Origin: Mesorhizobium muleiense | Lineage (GTDB): Bacteria > Pseudomonadota > Alphaproteobacteria > Rhizobiales > Rhizobiaceae | Direction of reading: 5' to 3' | Assembly (NCBI RefSeq): GCF_900099905.1 | Contig: NZ_FNEE01000002.1 | Location: forward strand, 186,001-250,000 | Length of the DNA: 64,000 nucleotides | Part shown: positions 20,134 to 26,679 of the stretch, in pieces | Numbering within the stretch: the first letter of the stretch is position 1 | Layout of the letters: each line of letters opens with the position of its first letter | The notes under the pieces: model-generated | Told to the model about the DNA's origin: nothing | Database searches by the model: none | Seen by the model: only the letters and a program-made list of their open reading frames with translations | Translations under genes and position numbers: made by a program

Positions 20134-20334
20134 TTACAGGCAAGGGCTCACGGGCAGGCGCGATTCGTTTTCATTCGCCAGCTCCTCCGGCACGCATGAG
20201 CGAGGACTACTGAAGCTGGCGACAACCCGGCCAGTGCCATCGTAAAGGCGAAGCAGATGCCCGTCCGCATGGGACGACTCGGCCTCGATCACGACCTTTT
20301 CGCCGGAGCGTTCAACGACCGTGAAGATGGTCAT
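20134..20334 (-). CDS. Small hypothetical beta-rich protein
   Basis: A 66-residue protein. The first half (TIFTVVERSGEKVVIEAESS, LLRLYDGTGRVVASF) predicts four short beta strands; the C-terminus is polar. An AATACCGAAGAGGTAATAC leader gives a moderate ribosome site. No family recognised. It lies 17 bases after the 262-residue helical protein in the same direction and probably shares its transcript. Confidence 0.55.
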   Translation of the reverse strand: MTIFTVVERSGEKVVIEAESSHADGHLLRLYDGTGRVVASFSSPRSCVPEELANENESRLPVSPCL

Positions 20335-20351
20335 GTATTACCTCTTCGGTA

Positions 20352-21140
20352 TTACTCTTTGGCCAGCGCTCGCGCGGTGCGCTCAGCAGCCGCTTCCGCC
20401 TCATTGGCGAGCTGCTGGTTGAACAAGCCGGCGGCAAACGATTCGACCGATGCACGCGCCCTCTCCATCGCTTCCAACGCTTTCTCAAGCCTTTGGACGC
20501 GCCGGACCTGTTCACCGTGCCGCTTCAGGCCGAAGCGCGCCTTCAGATGATCATGTTCGTTCTGTGAAAGGCCGGAAAGCCAAGCCGGGCTGCTCAAGAC
20601 GATGCCCAACGTTCTGTCGTCGCCGCTGCTCAGCGCTTCGCTGAGCACCGCGCTTCTCTCGGCCGGCTTCATCGAGGCGAGCCTGTTGATGATCGCCTGT
20701 TGAACGAAATTGTCCTGCACGAGTGGGCTGAACTTCGGCGCGCTGATGTCGAGTTTGATCTTGGCGATCTCACCCTGCACAGCCTCGATCCTCTTATCGA
20801 TTGCCCCGACCTGCGGGCCAATGGTCTGGATGACCGCCTGCTTGATTTTCAGATGGCGGGCCTGTTCAGTCAGGTTCACGTCTTGCAGTAACGCGCTTCT
20901 GGCCGTCACCGCCTTTTCGACGGCCGACCGGGCGGCGTCCAGCGTTCCGGCCATCAGCGTCAACGCCACGTCCGGTGCGGCGGCGTCACCGAAATGCAAA
21001 ATGTTCCGACCGTCGAGCGCGGCCGGCGGCTGAATGGGTGTCGGCTTGTGGCCCATTCGCTTACTGATGATCGGGCCGCCGGTTGGCTGTGCATGTCCGT
21101 TGGGCTGACCGCTGCCGTTGGTCGTTGGTGTCGTCGTCAT
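20352..21140 (-). CDS. Helical protein of unknown function
   Basis: The 262-residue protein starts at the ATG at 21140, preceded by GGAACCTCACG. Residues 1-45 are Thr/Pro/Gly-rich and likely disordered. From residue 60 it is nearly all helix, with coiled-coil-like stretches near 65-140 (KAVTARSALLQDVNL, VGAIDKRIEAVQGEIAKIKLD) and 205-260 (VQRLEKALEAMERA). No transmembrane segment and no enzyme motif. It could be a structural or DNA-handling protein of the element. It is followed closely by the 66-residue gene and preceded by the 117-residue gene. Confidence 0.65.
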   Translation of the reverse strand: MTTTPTTNGSGQPNGHAQPTGGPIISKRMGHKPTPIQPPAALDGRNILHFGDAAAPDVALTLMAGTLDAARSAVEKAVTARSALLQDVNLTEQARHLKIKQAVIQTIGPQVGAIDKRIEAVQGEIAKIKLDISAPKFSPLVQDNFVQQAIINRLASMKPAERSAVLSEALSSGDDRTLGIVLSSPAWLSGLSQNEHDHLKARFGLKRHGEQVRRVQRLEKALEAMERARASVESFAAGLFNQQLANEAEAAAERTARALAKE

Positions 21141-21157
21141 CGTGAGGTTCCTTCCTG

Positions 21158-21511
21158 TCACAAATTCCAGCGCATGAAGTCCGACCTCAGAACGGCCGGA
21201 TATCGATGTGTCGCCACGACCTTGCCGGAGCCGGGCAAGGTGATCATCGCCATGAAGCTGAGAGTGCCGTCCGGGTTCACGCCATCGACCACGCCATCCT
21301 GACCATACAGCTTGGCGGACTGGCCGACCTCGACCGGCGGCGGTTCCGGTTCCGGCGTCAACTCAGCGGCAGAGAACAGGCGCGATTGCGGCAGGATGGC
21401 AAAAGTGGCGACGCGGTAGGATTGGCCGCCGCCCGGTGCACCCTGAGAGGCGACGATGACGCCTTTGAACCGGCCGGCGTCGGCGCTGACGACATCGCCG
21501 ATCTTCAGCAT
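21158..21511 (-). CDS. Hypothetical protein with repeated SH3-like strands
   Basis: This 117-residue protein opens with MLKIGDVVSADAGRFKGVIV, which looks like a KOW/SH3-type beta barrel. A Pro-rich linker (PEPEPPPVEVGQ) follows, and then a second similar stretch, AKLYGQDGVVDGVNPDGTLSFMAMI. It may be a two-barrel nucleic-acid or protein-binding module, but I recognise no named family. Its start overlaps the end of the upstream 76-residue gene by 7 bases, so the genes are packed as an operon. Confidence 0.6.
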   Translation of the reverse strand: MLKIGDVVSADAGRFKGVIVASQGAPGGGQSYRVATFAILPQSRLFSAAELTPEPEPPPVEVGQSAKLYGQDGVVDGVNPDGTLSFMAMITLPGSGKVVATHRYPAVLRSDFMRWNL

Positions 21512-21735
21512 GGGCCGTGGTCCTGTGCCGTATATACCGCCGAATTCGGGCGCTCAGGACGCGCGATGCTGTCGGCCGGTATCCTAGACCGGAAAGGTGC
21601 CGTTCGCGTCTCTGTGACGCCGCAGCGGCCGGGAAAAGCAGCTTGCAGCACGAGGGCGGCCAGACGGATGCGGGACTCTGGTTTGCCTACGTAGACAAAC
21701 CGAAACTCTTCCCGCCATCTCGATTGCTTGGCCAT
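21505..21735 (-). CDS. Small hypothetical protein, first gene of a leftward run
   Basis: The 76 residues are basic, with an N-terminal stretch SRWREEFRFVYVGKPESRIRLAALVLQAAF that could form a strand-helix unit; the second half is less protein-like. It lies downstream of the palindrome at 21772-21786 and would be the first gene of the leftward run 21735 to 19559. Its overlap with the next gene supports translation. I recognise no family. Confidence 0.45.
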   Translation of the reverse strand: MAKQSRWREEFRFVYVGKPESRIRLAALVLQAAFPGRCGVTETRTAPFRSRIPADSIARPERPNSAVYTAQDHGPC

Positions 21736-21771
21736 ACCCCATTCTAACCCACGTCAAAAGGTCTGGCTATA

Positions 21772-21786
21772 TTACCGCAACGGTTA
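21772..21786. promoter_or_regulatory. Candidate operator, copy 1
   Basis: TTACCGCAACGGTTA is an imperfect palindrome matching 12 of 15 bases of the palindrome at 26395-26409. It lies 37 bases upstream of the leftward run and between that run and the rightward HTH-like gene at 22069. Confidence 0.55.
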
Positions 21787-22068
21787 CAAACACTTAGGGT
21801 GATAGGTCAGTGTCGCTGCCGCTTTTCGCAGAGTAGCTGCTGGCCCAGAACGAAGGAAGCCGGCCATTCGCGACCAGCTTCCTTCAGCGGCGGGATGGGG
21901 GGCTTGGGGCGGTTCCCGCCGCAGAGCAACCAACATACGCCGGAACGGGTTACACAGCGAGATGGCCGAACGATTTAGCCCGAACGTGACGCCTGATCGC
22001 CCTCGCGCGCGCGTGAGTGTCCGCCCGCCCGAGTTGCCTGATCGACACCATCGCCATATCCTTGCCTC

Positions 22069-22503
22069 ATGCCTCAGAAACGCAAGCTCAAGCTCACCGT
22101 CCGCCGCGTGACCGAAGCGCTTCAGCGCAGCGCCGGGCTGATGACCGTGACCGCAAAGCGCCTGCGGTGTGCCCGTTCGACCCTCTACGAGTTCTGCGCC
22201 GCGCACCCGGAGTTGGCGGAAGTGCGCCGCGCCGTCGATGCCGAGATTGGCGATTTGGCCGAAAGCCAGTTGATCAACGGCATCCGCCGGGGCGACATGC
22301 GCGCCGTCACCTACTACCTCTCCCACAAGTGCAAGGATCGCGGTTACGTTTTCCGCCAAGAGGTCAGCGGCCCGAACAACGGCCCGGTCGAGGTCGATGT
22401 CAATGCGGCAGATGCGCGGCAAGTGCTTGCCGAACGCCTCTTTCAGATCGCTAGCCGGATGACGCGGCCGGCTGAGGTCGAAGAGCAGGACACCAAGCAC
22501 TGA
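22069..22503 (+). CDS. HTH protein resembling phage small terminase subunits
   Basis: This 144-residue basic protein has an N-terminal helix-turn-helix-like region (LTVRRVTEALQRSAGLMTVTAKRL, ARSTLYEFCAAHPEL) and a middle stretch, LINGIRRGDMRAVTYYLSHKCKDRGYVFRQEVSGPN, that reads like small terminase subunits or related DNA-binding proteins of phage. There is no large terminase next to it. It is the only rightward gene in the middle of the element and faces the candidate operator at 21772, so it could also be the element's regulator. The ~280 bases upstream contain that operator and nothing else I can support. Confidence 0.65.
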   Translation: MPQKRKLKLTVRRVTEALQRSAGLMTVTAKRLRCARSTLYEFCAAHPELAEVRRAVDAEIGDLAESQLINGIRRGDMRAVTYYLSHKCKDRGYVFRQEVSGPNNGPVEVDVNAADARQVLAERLFQIASRMTRPAEVEEQDTKH

Positions 22504-22542
22504 TTCGCGCGGGAGCGGCAGAAACGTCAGATTCGCCGTTGA

Positions 22543-22749
22543 TCACTTGAAAAGTTCCTTCTGATCGGTCTCCGGTGGCGTGAACTTCAGCGCCTCGAAA
22601 ACCGGCACCTGATCGCACTTCGGGCAATAGGTCCGACCTGATCGACCGTCAGCAGCAAAGGCCCAGACGTTCACCGTGCCGCAGAAGCATGTAGCCGGCC
22701 GGCTGGCGGACTCAGTTGGCGTCTCTTGACCCTGTTCTCTAGCGTCCAG
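22543..22749 (-). CDS. Zinc-ribbon ORF lacking a standard start codon
   Basis: The minus strand encodes a clear zinc-ribbon pattern, CFCGTVNVWAFAADG then YCPKCDQVPVFEALKF, with stop at 22543. The frame has no ATG, GTG or TTG before the first Cys pair. The best upstream initiator is CTG at 22749, giving 68 residues; the frame is open a little further, to an in-frame TGA near 22782. It is either a gene with a rare start or one that lost its 5' end. The Cys pairs and the protein-like composition make chance unlikely. Confidence 0.4.
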   Translation of the reverse strand: MDAREQGQETPTESASRPATCFCGTVNVWAFAADGRSGRTYCPKCDQVPVFEALKFTPPETDQKELFK

Positions 22750-22796
22750 CCAGCGGCTTGTGATAACTGAAACAGTTCAGGGGAGATCGGTCCGGC

Positions 22797-23099
22797 ATGA
22801 ACATCAAAGAGGGTTTGAAGCGGGTCTACATTTTCGCTGTTTGTATCGGCGCTGCGGGATTTTGGATTTTAGTCACCAACACCCACGCGTCTCGTTCCCC
22901 CTTCCGTATATGCGATGTCCCACCGAAACCAGTAGTCGAAGGTGAGCGTCGCTTAAGAGCCTTCGGCTTTCTCGACTGCCGCATCGACTATGTTGAAGCC
23001 TCCGTGTGGTTTGTGTCGCTCTTAGCGATTGCAGCCGCACTGTGGGTCGTTGGTTGGTGGCTTTATGGATGGATTAAACGGGGTTTTGAGACGCCATGA
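22797..23099 (+). CDS. Small two-helix membrane protein
   Basis: The 100-residue protein has a transmembrane segment at about 10-28 (VYIFAVCIGAAGFWILV), a loop of about 40 residues with two Cys (RICDVPPKP, GFLDCRIDY) that may form a periplasmic disulfide, and a second transmembrane segment at about 69-92 (VWFVSLLAIAAALWVVGWWLYGW). No family recognised. GGGGAGATCGGTCCGGC precedes the ATG. The short palindrome AACTGAAACAGTT lies about 20 bases upstream of the start. The last 78 bases overlap a small frame on the other strand. Confidence 0.65.
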   Translation: MNIKEGLKRVYIFAVCIGAAGFWILVTNTHASRSPFRICDVPPKPVVEGERRLRAFGFLDCRIDYVEASVWFVSLLAIAAALWVVGWWLYGWIKRGFETP

Positions 23100-23219
23100 C
23101 CAAACTCTTCTCTTTCTGTGCGACAAATGGCTGTCCTGACCGCGATACTCGTCTTCATCCCGGACGTTGAGCGTTCGCTTGCCGACCAGATCGGCCTTCC
23201 GCCAGTTCATCTTCGTCAT
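23022..23219 (-). CDS. Small basic protein, candidate
   Basis: The 65-residue frame starts at the ATG at 23219 behind GGAGGAGAGCAACG, one of the best ribosome sites in the element. The N-terminal half (MTKMNWRKADLVGKRTLNV, RDEDEYRG) looks like a genuine small protein; the C-terminal half overlaps the membrane protein on the other strand and is less convincing. I recognise no named family. Confidence 0.4.
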   Translation of the reverse strand: MTKMNWRKADLVGKRTLNVRDEDEYRGQDSHLSHRKRRVWSWRLKTPFNPSIKPPTNDPQCGCNR

Positions 23220-23460
23220 CGTTGCTCTCCTCCTTTTTTTTGCATAGCTACCCCTTTTCCGCCTTGATATGGACTTCGCCACCTCAAGCCCCGGACCATG
23301 GGGATAAGCCTCTCGGCCTACGCGTACTCAGTGCCTTTCCCAGCAAGCAGAAGGTGGCCGGGCTCAGCTCAGACGGCTTTTTTTCGGCAGCCGTCCCACC
23401 ACGCCGTTGGTCGTTACGGCGCAGTGCCTCTTACCGTTTCCGGGGGATGCCCGGACCATC

Positions 23461-23784
23461 AAGGCTGCGGGTCGCAAGGGGTCAGCGTTGCCCGCTATTT
23501 GGATTCCCGGCTTGGTCAGCGGCACCGGGCGGGCCGGAGGGTTCTCATCAGCACCCGAAAGGGTGATCGGCACGGGCAGAACCGAAAATAGACGGCCGAT
23601 TGGTCGAGGGCATGCTTGTGCAACCCGGCCGGGAACCTCCGTGCTGACGCCGGGCTGCGGGGTGAAGTAACTTGTGCGGTGATGTGAAACGGCATATGTA
23701 CGGCTTGGGTCAGCGTTGCCCCGCTCGATAGCGGGCACGTTACTGAAGCCGCTTCCGGGCATCGGTTCGGGGCGGCTTTTTTTT
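23461..23784 (+). ncRNA. Candidate structured RNA with intrinsic terminator
   Basis: This stretch has no credible gene but many complementary segments in nested order. GTCAGC (23515-23520) pairs GCTGAC (23643-23648). Inside it GGAGG (23536-23540) pairs CCTCC (23636-23640). These enclose two hairpins. In the first, GTTCT (23541-23545) pairs AGAAC (23578-23582), with CACCC-GAAA-GGGTG (23552-23565) inside, closing on a GNRA tetraloop. In the second, GGCCG (23594-23598) pairs CGGCC (23626-23630). CCCGCT-CGAT-AGCGGG follows near 23720, and a strong terminator ends the unit. A 15-base direct repeat, GGGTCAGCGTTGCCC, occurs at 23479-23493 and 23707-23721. The 5' end is unknown and may reach about 23.28 kb. 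All pairings were found by eye. Confidence 0.55.
23746..23784 (+). terminator. Strong rightward intrinsic terminator
   Basis: AAGCCGC (23746-23752) pairs GCGGCTT (23772-23778), followed by a run of T to 23784. No rightward protein gene ends here; the nearest rightward gene stops at 23099. It therefore points to a non-coding transcript reading into it. Confidence 0.8.
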
Positions 23785-23803
23785 GCATGTGCGGGGCGGG
23801 CCA

Positions 23804-24166
23804 TCATGCGAGGTTGAGCTGCTGCTCCTCCCTCGGCTGTTGGCGTTTCCTGCCGCCGGCTGGCCTGACGGTGCGGGCCGAAATGACGGTGTCGGCGATG
23901 ATCTGAAGCTGTTCGCGCTGGTTGCCGTCGCGGTCTCGCCAGCGATTGACCTGAAGCTTGCCGGATATCGAAAGCAGATCGCCCTTGTCGTGGCGGAGCA
24001 GCAGTTCGGCGATCTTGCCGAAGGCGACGATGCTCAACCAGAGCGGCGGGCCGCCCTCACTGGCGATGTCGCAGGCGATGGAAGCAGTGGCCCAAGTATT
24101 CCCGGCGGCTGAGGTTCGCTGAACTGGGTCTTGGCCAATCCGGCCGTAAACGGATGCGTGGAACAA
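23804..24166 (-). CDS. ssb: Single-stranded DNA-binding protein of the element
   Basis: The 120-residue OB-fold protein matches SSB: FHASVYGRIGQDPVQRTSAAGN at the start, WLSIVAFGKIAELLLRHDKGDLLSISGKLQVNRW in the middle and REQLQIIADTVISA at the end of the OB fold. The C-terminus is short, Gln/Arg-rich, and lacks the acidic DxxIPF-type tip of housekeeping SSB, so it may not recruit the usual repair partners. It is likely a mobile-element SSB protecting a single-stranded intermediate. It is transcribed leftward, toward the structured-RNA terminator. Confidence 0.82.
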   Translation of the reverse strand: MFHASVYGRIGQDPVQRTSAAGNTWATASIACDIASEGGPPLWLSIVAFGKIAELLLRHDKGDLLSISGKLQVNRWRDRDGNQREQLQIIADTVISARTVRPAGGRKRQQPREEQQLNLA

Positions 24167-24488
24167 AAAAAGAACTCCCTTACGAAAACCTTTGAACGGC
24201 CCAGCGCCCCGGCGGCGAAAAACCCCCGTGACGCTGGCCCATCCGATTTCCGTGGTAAGTTCAACTACATACTACTACCGTCACCGGCTAAAGCAACCAG
24301 TTTTGACTTGAACTTGTGACGGTAAAATGATACCACACATGCGGGTGTTTGCTCCGTGGAAGACTTCACCCCCCGCCGTCTCCTGCCGGGCTTGAACTCC
24401 CACCGCAGGAGGCGGTCCCTCCATCCCCATCCCGACCCTATTTCCCGTGGCCGCCGCCAGACCGCGCAGTGCCGCCCGATTCGCCCGC
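24167..24488. promoter_or_regulatory. Non-coding region with interleaved inverted repeats
   Basis: No gene is supported here. AAGTTCAA (24257-24264) is complementary to TTGAACTT (24308-24315), and TACCGTCAC (24276-24284) to GTGACGGTA (24316-24324). The order left1, left2, right1, right2 is interleaved, so the two pairings would form a pseudoknot in RNA, or two overlapping dyads in DNA. It lies upstream of ssb and downstream of the DUF3102 gene. An origin, an operator pair or an ssb leader are all possible. Confidence 0.55.
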
Positions 24489-25196
24489 TCAATCGCTATT
24501 GTGTACGGAGCGGTTGTTCAAATCCGCAACCGTTGCGGATTTGCGCCTGCGTCGTTTGCGTGGTGTGGGCGGCGTCGGGCCGACGCGGTTATGGATCGCC
24601 TCGATCTCGCGATCGATTTCCTCGATTGTCATTAGGTGCTGGCTCGTTGCCAAGAACGACCGCCAAGAAGCAATGAACTCGGCAGACGGTTCTCTCATGC
24701 CCCATGGCTTGCGCCACTTCGGCCCATCGCCTGTCAGCCAGTCGCACGGGCTCAAAAATTGCTTCTGTGACAGATACTCGACGTGTTGGGCGGCCCCGTC
24801 AGGATACCAATGCCACTCTTGTGCGAGGAACAAGATGAAGAGATACCACTCCCGCTTGCCCTGCTCGGTGCAGTGGCAAAACGGCTTGTAGCCGGGATCA
24901 AAAATCTTCTCGAATTCAGCGGAAGCGGCCTGCAATCCAAGAGCTGCAACAATTTCTGGCGGGTTACCCGACTTCGCGATCTTCATGTAGAGCTGCGCGG
25001 TGCGCTCGGCTAAGGCGCACTGCTCGCGCAGCCAAGGCAACCATTCGCCATGCTTCACGAGCGCCTTGGCCTCGATGAGGGCGTGCCCTGCATCTATGGC
25101 GCATTGAGCCGCCGTCTTGGCCGCCTCCTGCACGTCTGCATGTGCGCGGCGGATTTCAGCGGCTAGGACGGGAAGCCGGTTCGATTCATCGTTCAT
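24489..25196 (-). CDS. DUF3102-type protein
   Basis: The 235-residue protein has the DUF3102 pattern in its first 90 residues: LAAEIRRAHADVQEAAKTA, ALIEAKALVKHGEWLPWL and ALAERTAQLYMKIAK. This region is common in phage and plasmid proteins found beside ParB-like genes, and the known family function is unclear. The C-terminal half (about 95-200) is Trp-rich with WYLFILFLAQEWHWYPDG, and the end is very basic (PRKRRRRKSATVADL), suggesting nucleic-acid contact. Its start overlaps the ParB-like gene's stop by 4 bases, so the two are coupled. Confidence 0.8.
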   Translation of the reverse strand: MNDESNRLPVLAAEIRRAHADVQEAAKTAAQCAIDAGHALIEAKALVKHGEWLPWLREQCALAERTAQLYMKIAKSGNPPEIVAALGLQAASAEFEKIFDPGYKPFCHCTEQGKREWYLFILFLAQEWHWYPDGAAQHVEYLSQKQFLSPCDWLTGDGPKWRKPWGMREPSAEFIASWRSFLATSQHLMTIEEIDREIEAIHNRVGPTPPTPRKRRRRKSATVADLNNRSVHNSD

Positions 25197-26068
25197 TGCA
25201 GCCTCCCGCCGGGCGGCATCGGCCGCGAGGTGAACAGGTCGCCCGGAAATTTGGGGTGCAGCCTGATGTTCTGGATGAACTGCCGGGCGTCCTCTTTCGA
25301 CAGCCGATTCCAGATCGCCATCGCATCAGCGAGGGTGGTGTATTGCGACAGGTTGACGGGCGGCCGCTTCGGTTGCTCAGGAAGCGTATCCACCAGACGG
25401 ACGACATTGGCCGGCTCCGGCGGCGGTTCATCCGGCGCGGTGATGAGCACGGTGGGCCTGCTGGGCAGCTGGGCCTTGCCGTATAGCGATTTCGCCAACA
25501 CGTCCTGAACGGATAGGATAGAGGCGGCGTTACGCTTGGCGTGACCGGGTTTGTGACGATCACGGGTCCGCGCCTTGCCGTCAGCGCCGACCGTCTTGGT
25601 CAACTGGTCAACCTGTCCAGTTGCTTCCATCTCCTCACGGACCTTGCCGACCGTGACGTGACTCGCCTTCACCACTCCGGCGATCTGCCGGTTCGACCGC
25701 TCCGGCCCGGCCTTCAGCAATTTGGCGATCAGGTCGCGCTTCTGTTCAGCGGTCAGATGCCGGCGCTTGATGTTGAGCGAAATGACGTAGGCGTAAGGGT
25801 CACCACGATCAGCTTTGTCAGTGTGATAATCGTAGACGCTCAACTTGCCGTCTGGAGTGATCAGCTTCTCACCGATCAGCTCTAAGGCATCGAGGCGGTT
25901 GCGGCCGTCGAGCAGCCATTCAGTCCCGTCATCGTCGTGCCAGATTATCACCGGTAGCCGAAGGTCATTGGCCTTGATGTCCGCTGCCAACTCGCGCAGC
26001 TCCGCCTCGCTCATCATTGGAAACAGGTCGGCGGCCGGGTGGACGCGGATGTGATCGCGCCAGCTCAT
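25193..26068 (-). CDS. ParB/Spo0J-like nuclease-domain protein
   Basis: This 291-residue protein has an N-terminal ParB domain (about 5-105): HPAADLFPMMSEAELRELAADIKANDL, PVIIWHDDDG, and the phosphate-binding LLDGRNRLDALEL, followed by the family phrase AYVISLNIKRRHLTAEQKRDLIAKLL. A helix-turn-helix is likely near 115-145 (SNRQIAGVVKASHVTVGKVREEMEATG). No ParA partner is nearby, so a regulatory or replication role is as likely as partitioning. The ATG at 26068 overlaps the Xis-like gene's stop; the longer frame to 26110 ignores that coupling. Confidence 0.82.
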   Translation of the reverse strand: MSWRDHIRVHPAADLFPMMSEAELRELAADIKANDLRLPVIIWHDDDGTEWLLDGRNRLDALELIGEKLITPDGKLSVYDYHTDKADRGDPYAYVISLNIKRRHLTAEQKRDLIAKLLKAGPERSNRQIAGVVKASHVTVGKVREEMEATGQVDQLTKTVGADGKARTRDRHKPGHAKRNAASILSVQDVLAKSLYGKAQLPSRPTVLITAPDEPPPEPANVVRLVDTLPEQPKRPPVNLSQYTTLADAMAIWNRLSKEDARQFIQNIRLHPKFPGDLFTSRPMPPGGRLQ

Positions 26069-26289
26069 TTCCGCTTCTCCGAAGCCTTCTCGTTGCGGGC
26101 GTCCAACCACGTCTTCCAGTGATCGGTCCTGATGCCGACCTTCCTTTCGCTCAGCCGGGTCAATACCGGGCCGTCATCGGCGTTCAGTAGTTCCTTGAAC
26201 ATCCGCCATGAGATGCGGCCTTCGAGGTCTTCCTGCCAGCGCTCGCGCACCGAGCGGACGCGGAAAGGTGATTCGGTTGTCTCGGACAT
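26065..26289 (-). CDS. Xis/AlpA-like small DNA-binding protein
   Basis: The 74-residue protein reads like an excisionase-type winged helix: SWRMFKELLNADDGPVLTRLSERKVGIRTDHWKTWLDARN has the helix, wing and final 'xxWLxxR' style of AlpA/Xis proteins. Such proteins bend DNA at attachment sites or activate integrase genes. CCGGAGGCATCA precedes the ATG. It is first in a three-gene coupled operon with the ParB-like and DUF3102 genes, and the palindromic operator at 26395 lies about 105 bases upstream. Confidence 0.65.
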   Translation of the reverse strand: MSETTESPFRVRSVRERWQEDLEGRISWRMFKELLNADDGPVLTRLSERKVGIRTDHWKTWLDARNEKASEKRK

Positions 26290-26679
26290 TGATGCCTCCG
26301 GGGAAATGCGTCGCCAGAAAGAAGGCTAAGCCCTATCGCCAATAAAAAGCAACAGGCTGCGGCCAAGAAAACGTAGCAATATGAATGGCTTACGTAACCG
26401 CTGCGGTTATAACCGGACCTAAGTTCAAGCGCCGAAACGACAAATTTTTCGCCTTGAGGCGAGAAATTTCCGCTCTACTCACAAGCGCTGCTGGCCGACT
26501 TCGCTACGTAGCGAAAGCGCCGGAAAAGGTGGGAAATGTTGGTCAAACGTGACAAACATTCGCTGAGCTGGGGCGGGCGTCGGGGATGACGCGGAGCCAA
26601 GGTGCCGCCCGGGATAGAGCAGAAGGCCCACTGGGCGGGGAAGCGCGCAGCGGGCCTCTGTCGGCCCAGTATAGACTGA
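26290..26679. promoter_or_regulatory. Intergenic region with palindromic operator copy 2
   Basis: TAACCGC-T-GCGGTTA (26395-26409) is a perfect palindrome. Its right half overlaps a second, GGTTATAACC (26405-26414). The first matches 21772-21786 at 12 of 15 bases. Further on, AAGGCCCACTG and CAGCGGGCCT (about 26625-26660) can pair beyond the integrase stop, a weak terminator-like hairpin without a clear U-tract. No gene is supported in these 390 bases. Confidence 0.6.

Noticed and set aside
19855..20245. Overlapping plus-strand frames of about 114 codons
   Set aside because: No ribosome site, erratic composition, and they overlap the better-supported leftward small gene at 20134-20334.
23364..23807. 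A 147-codon minus-strand frame over the structured region at 23.4-23.8 kb
   Set aside because: Its translation is Pro/Arg-rich without any domain, and the same bases form nested RNA-like helices and a terminator on the plus strand, which explains them better.
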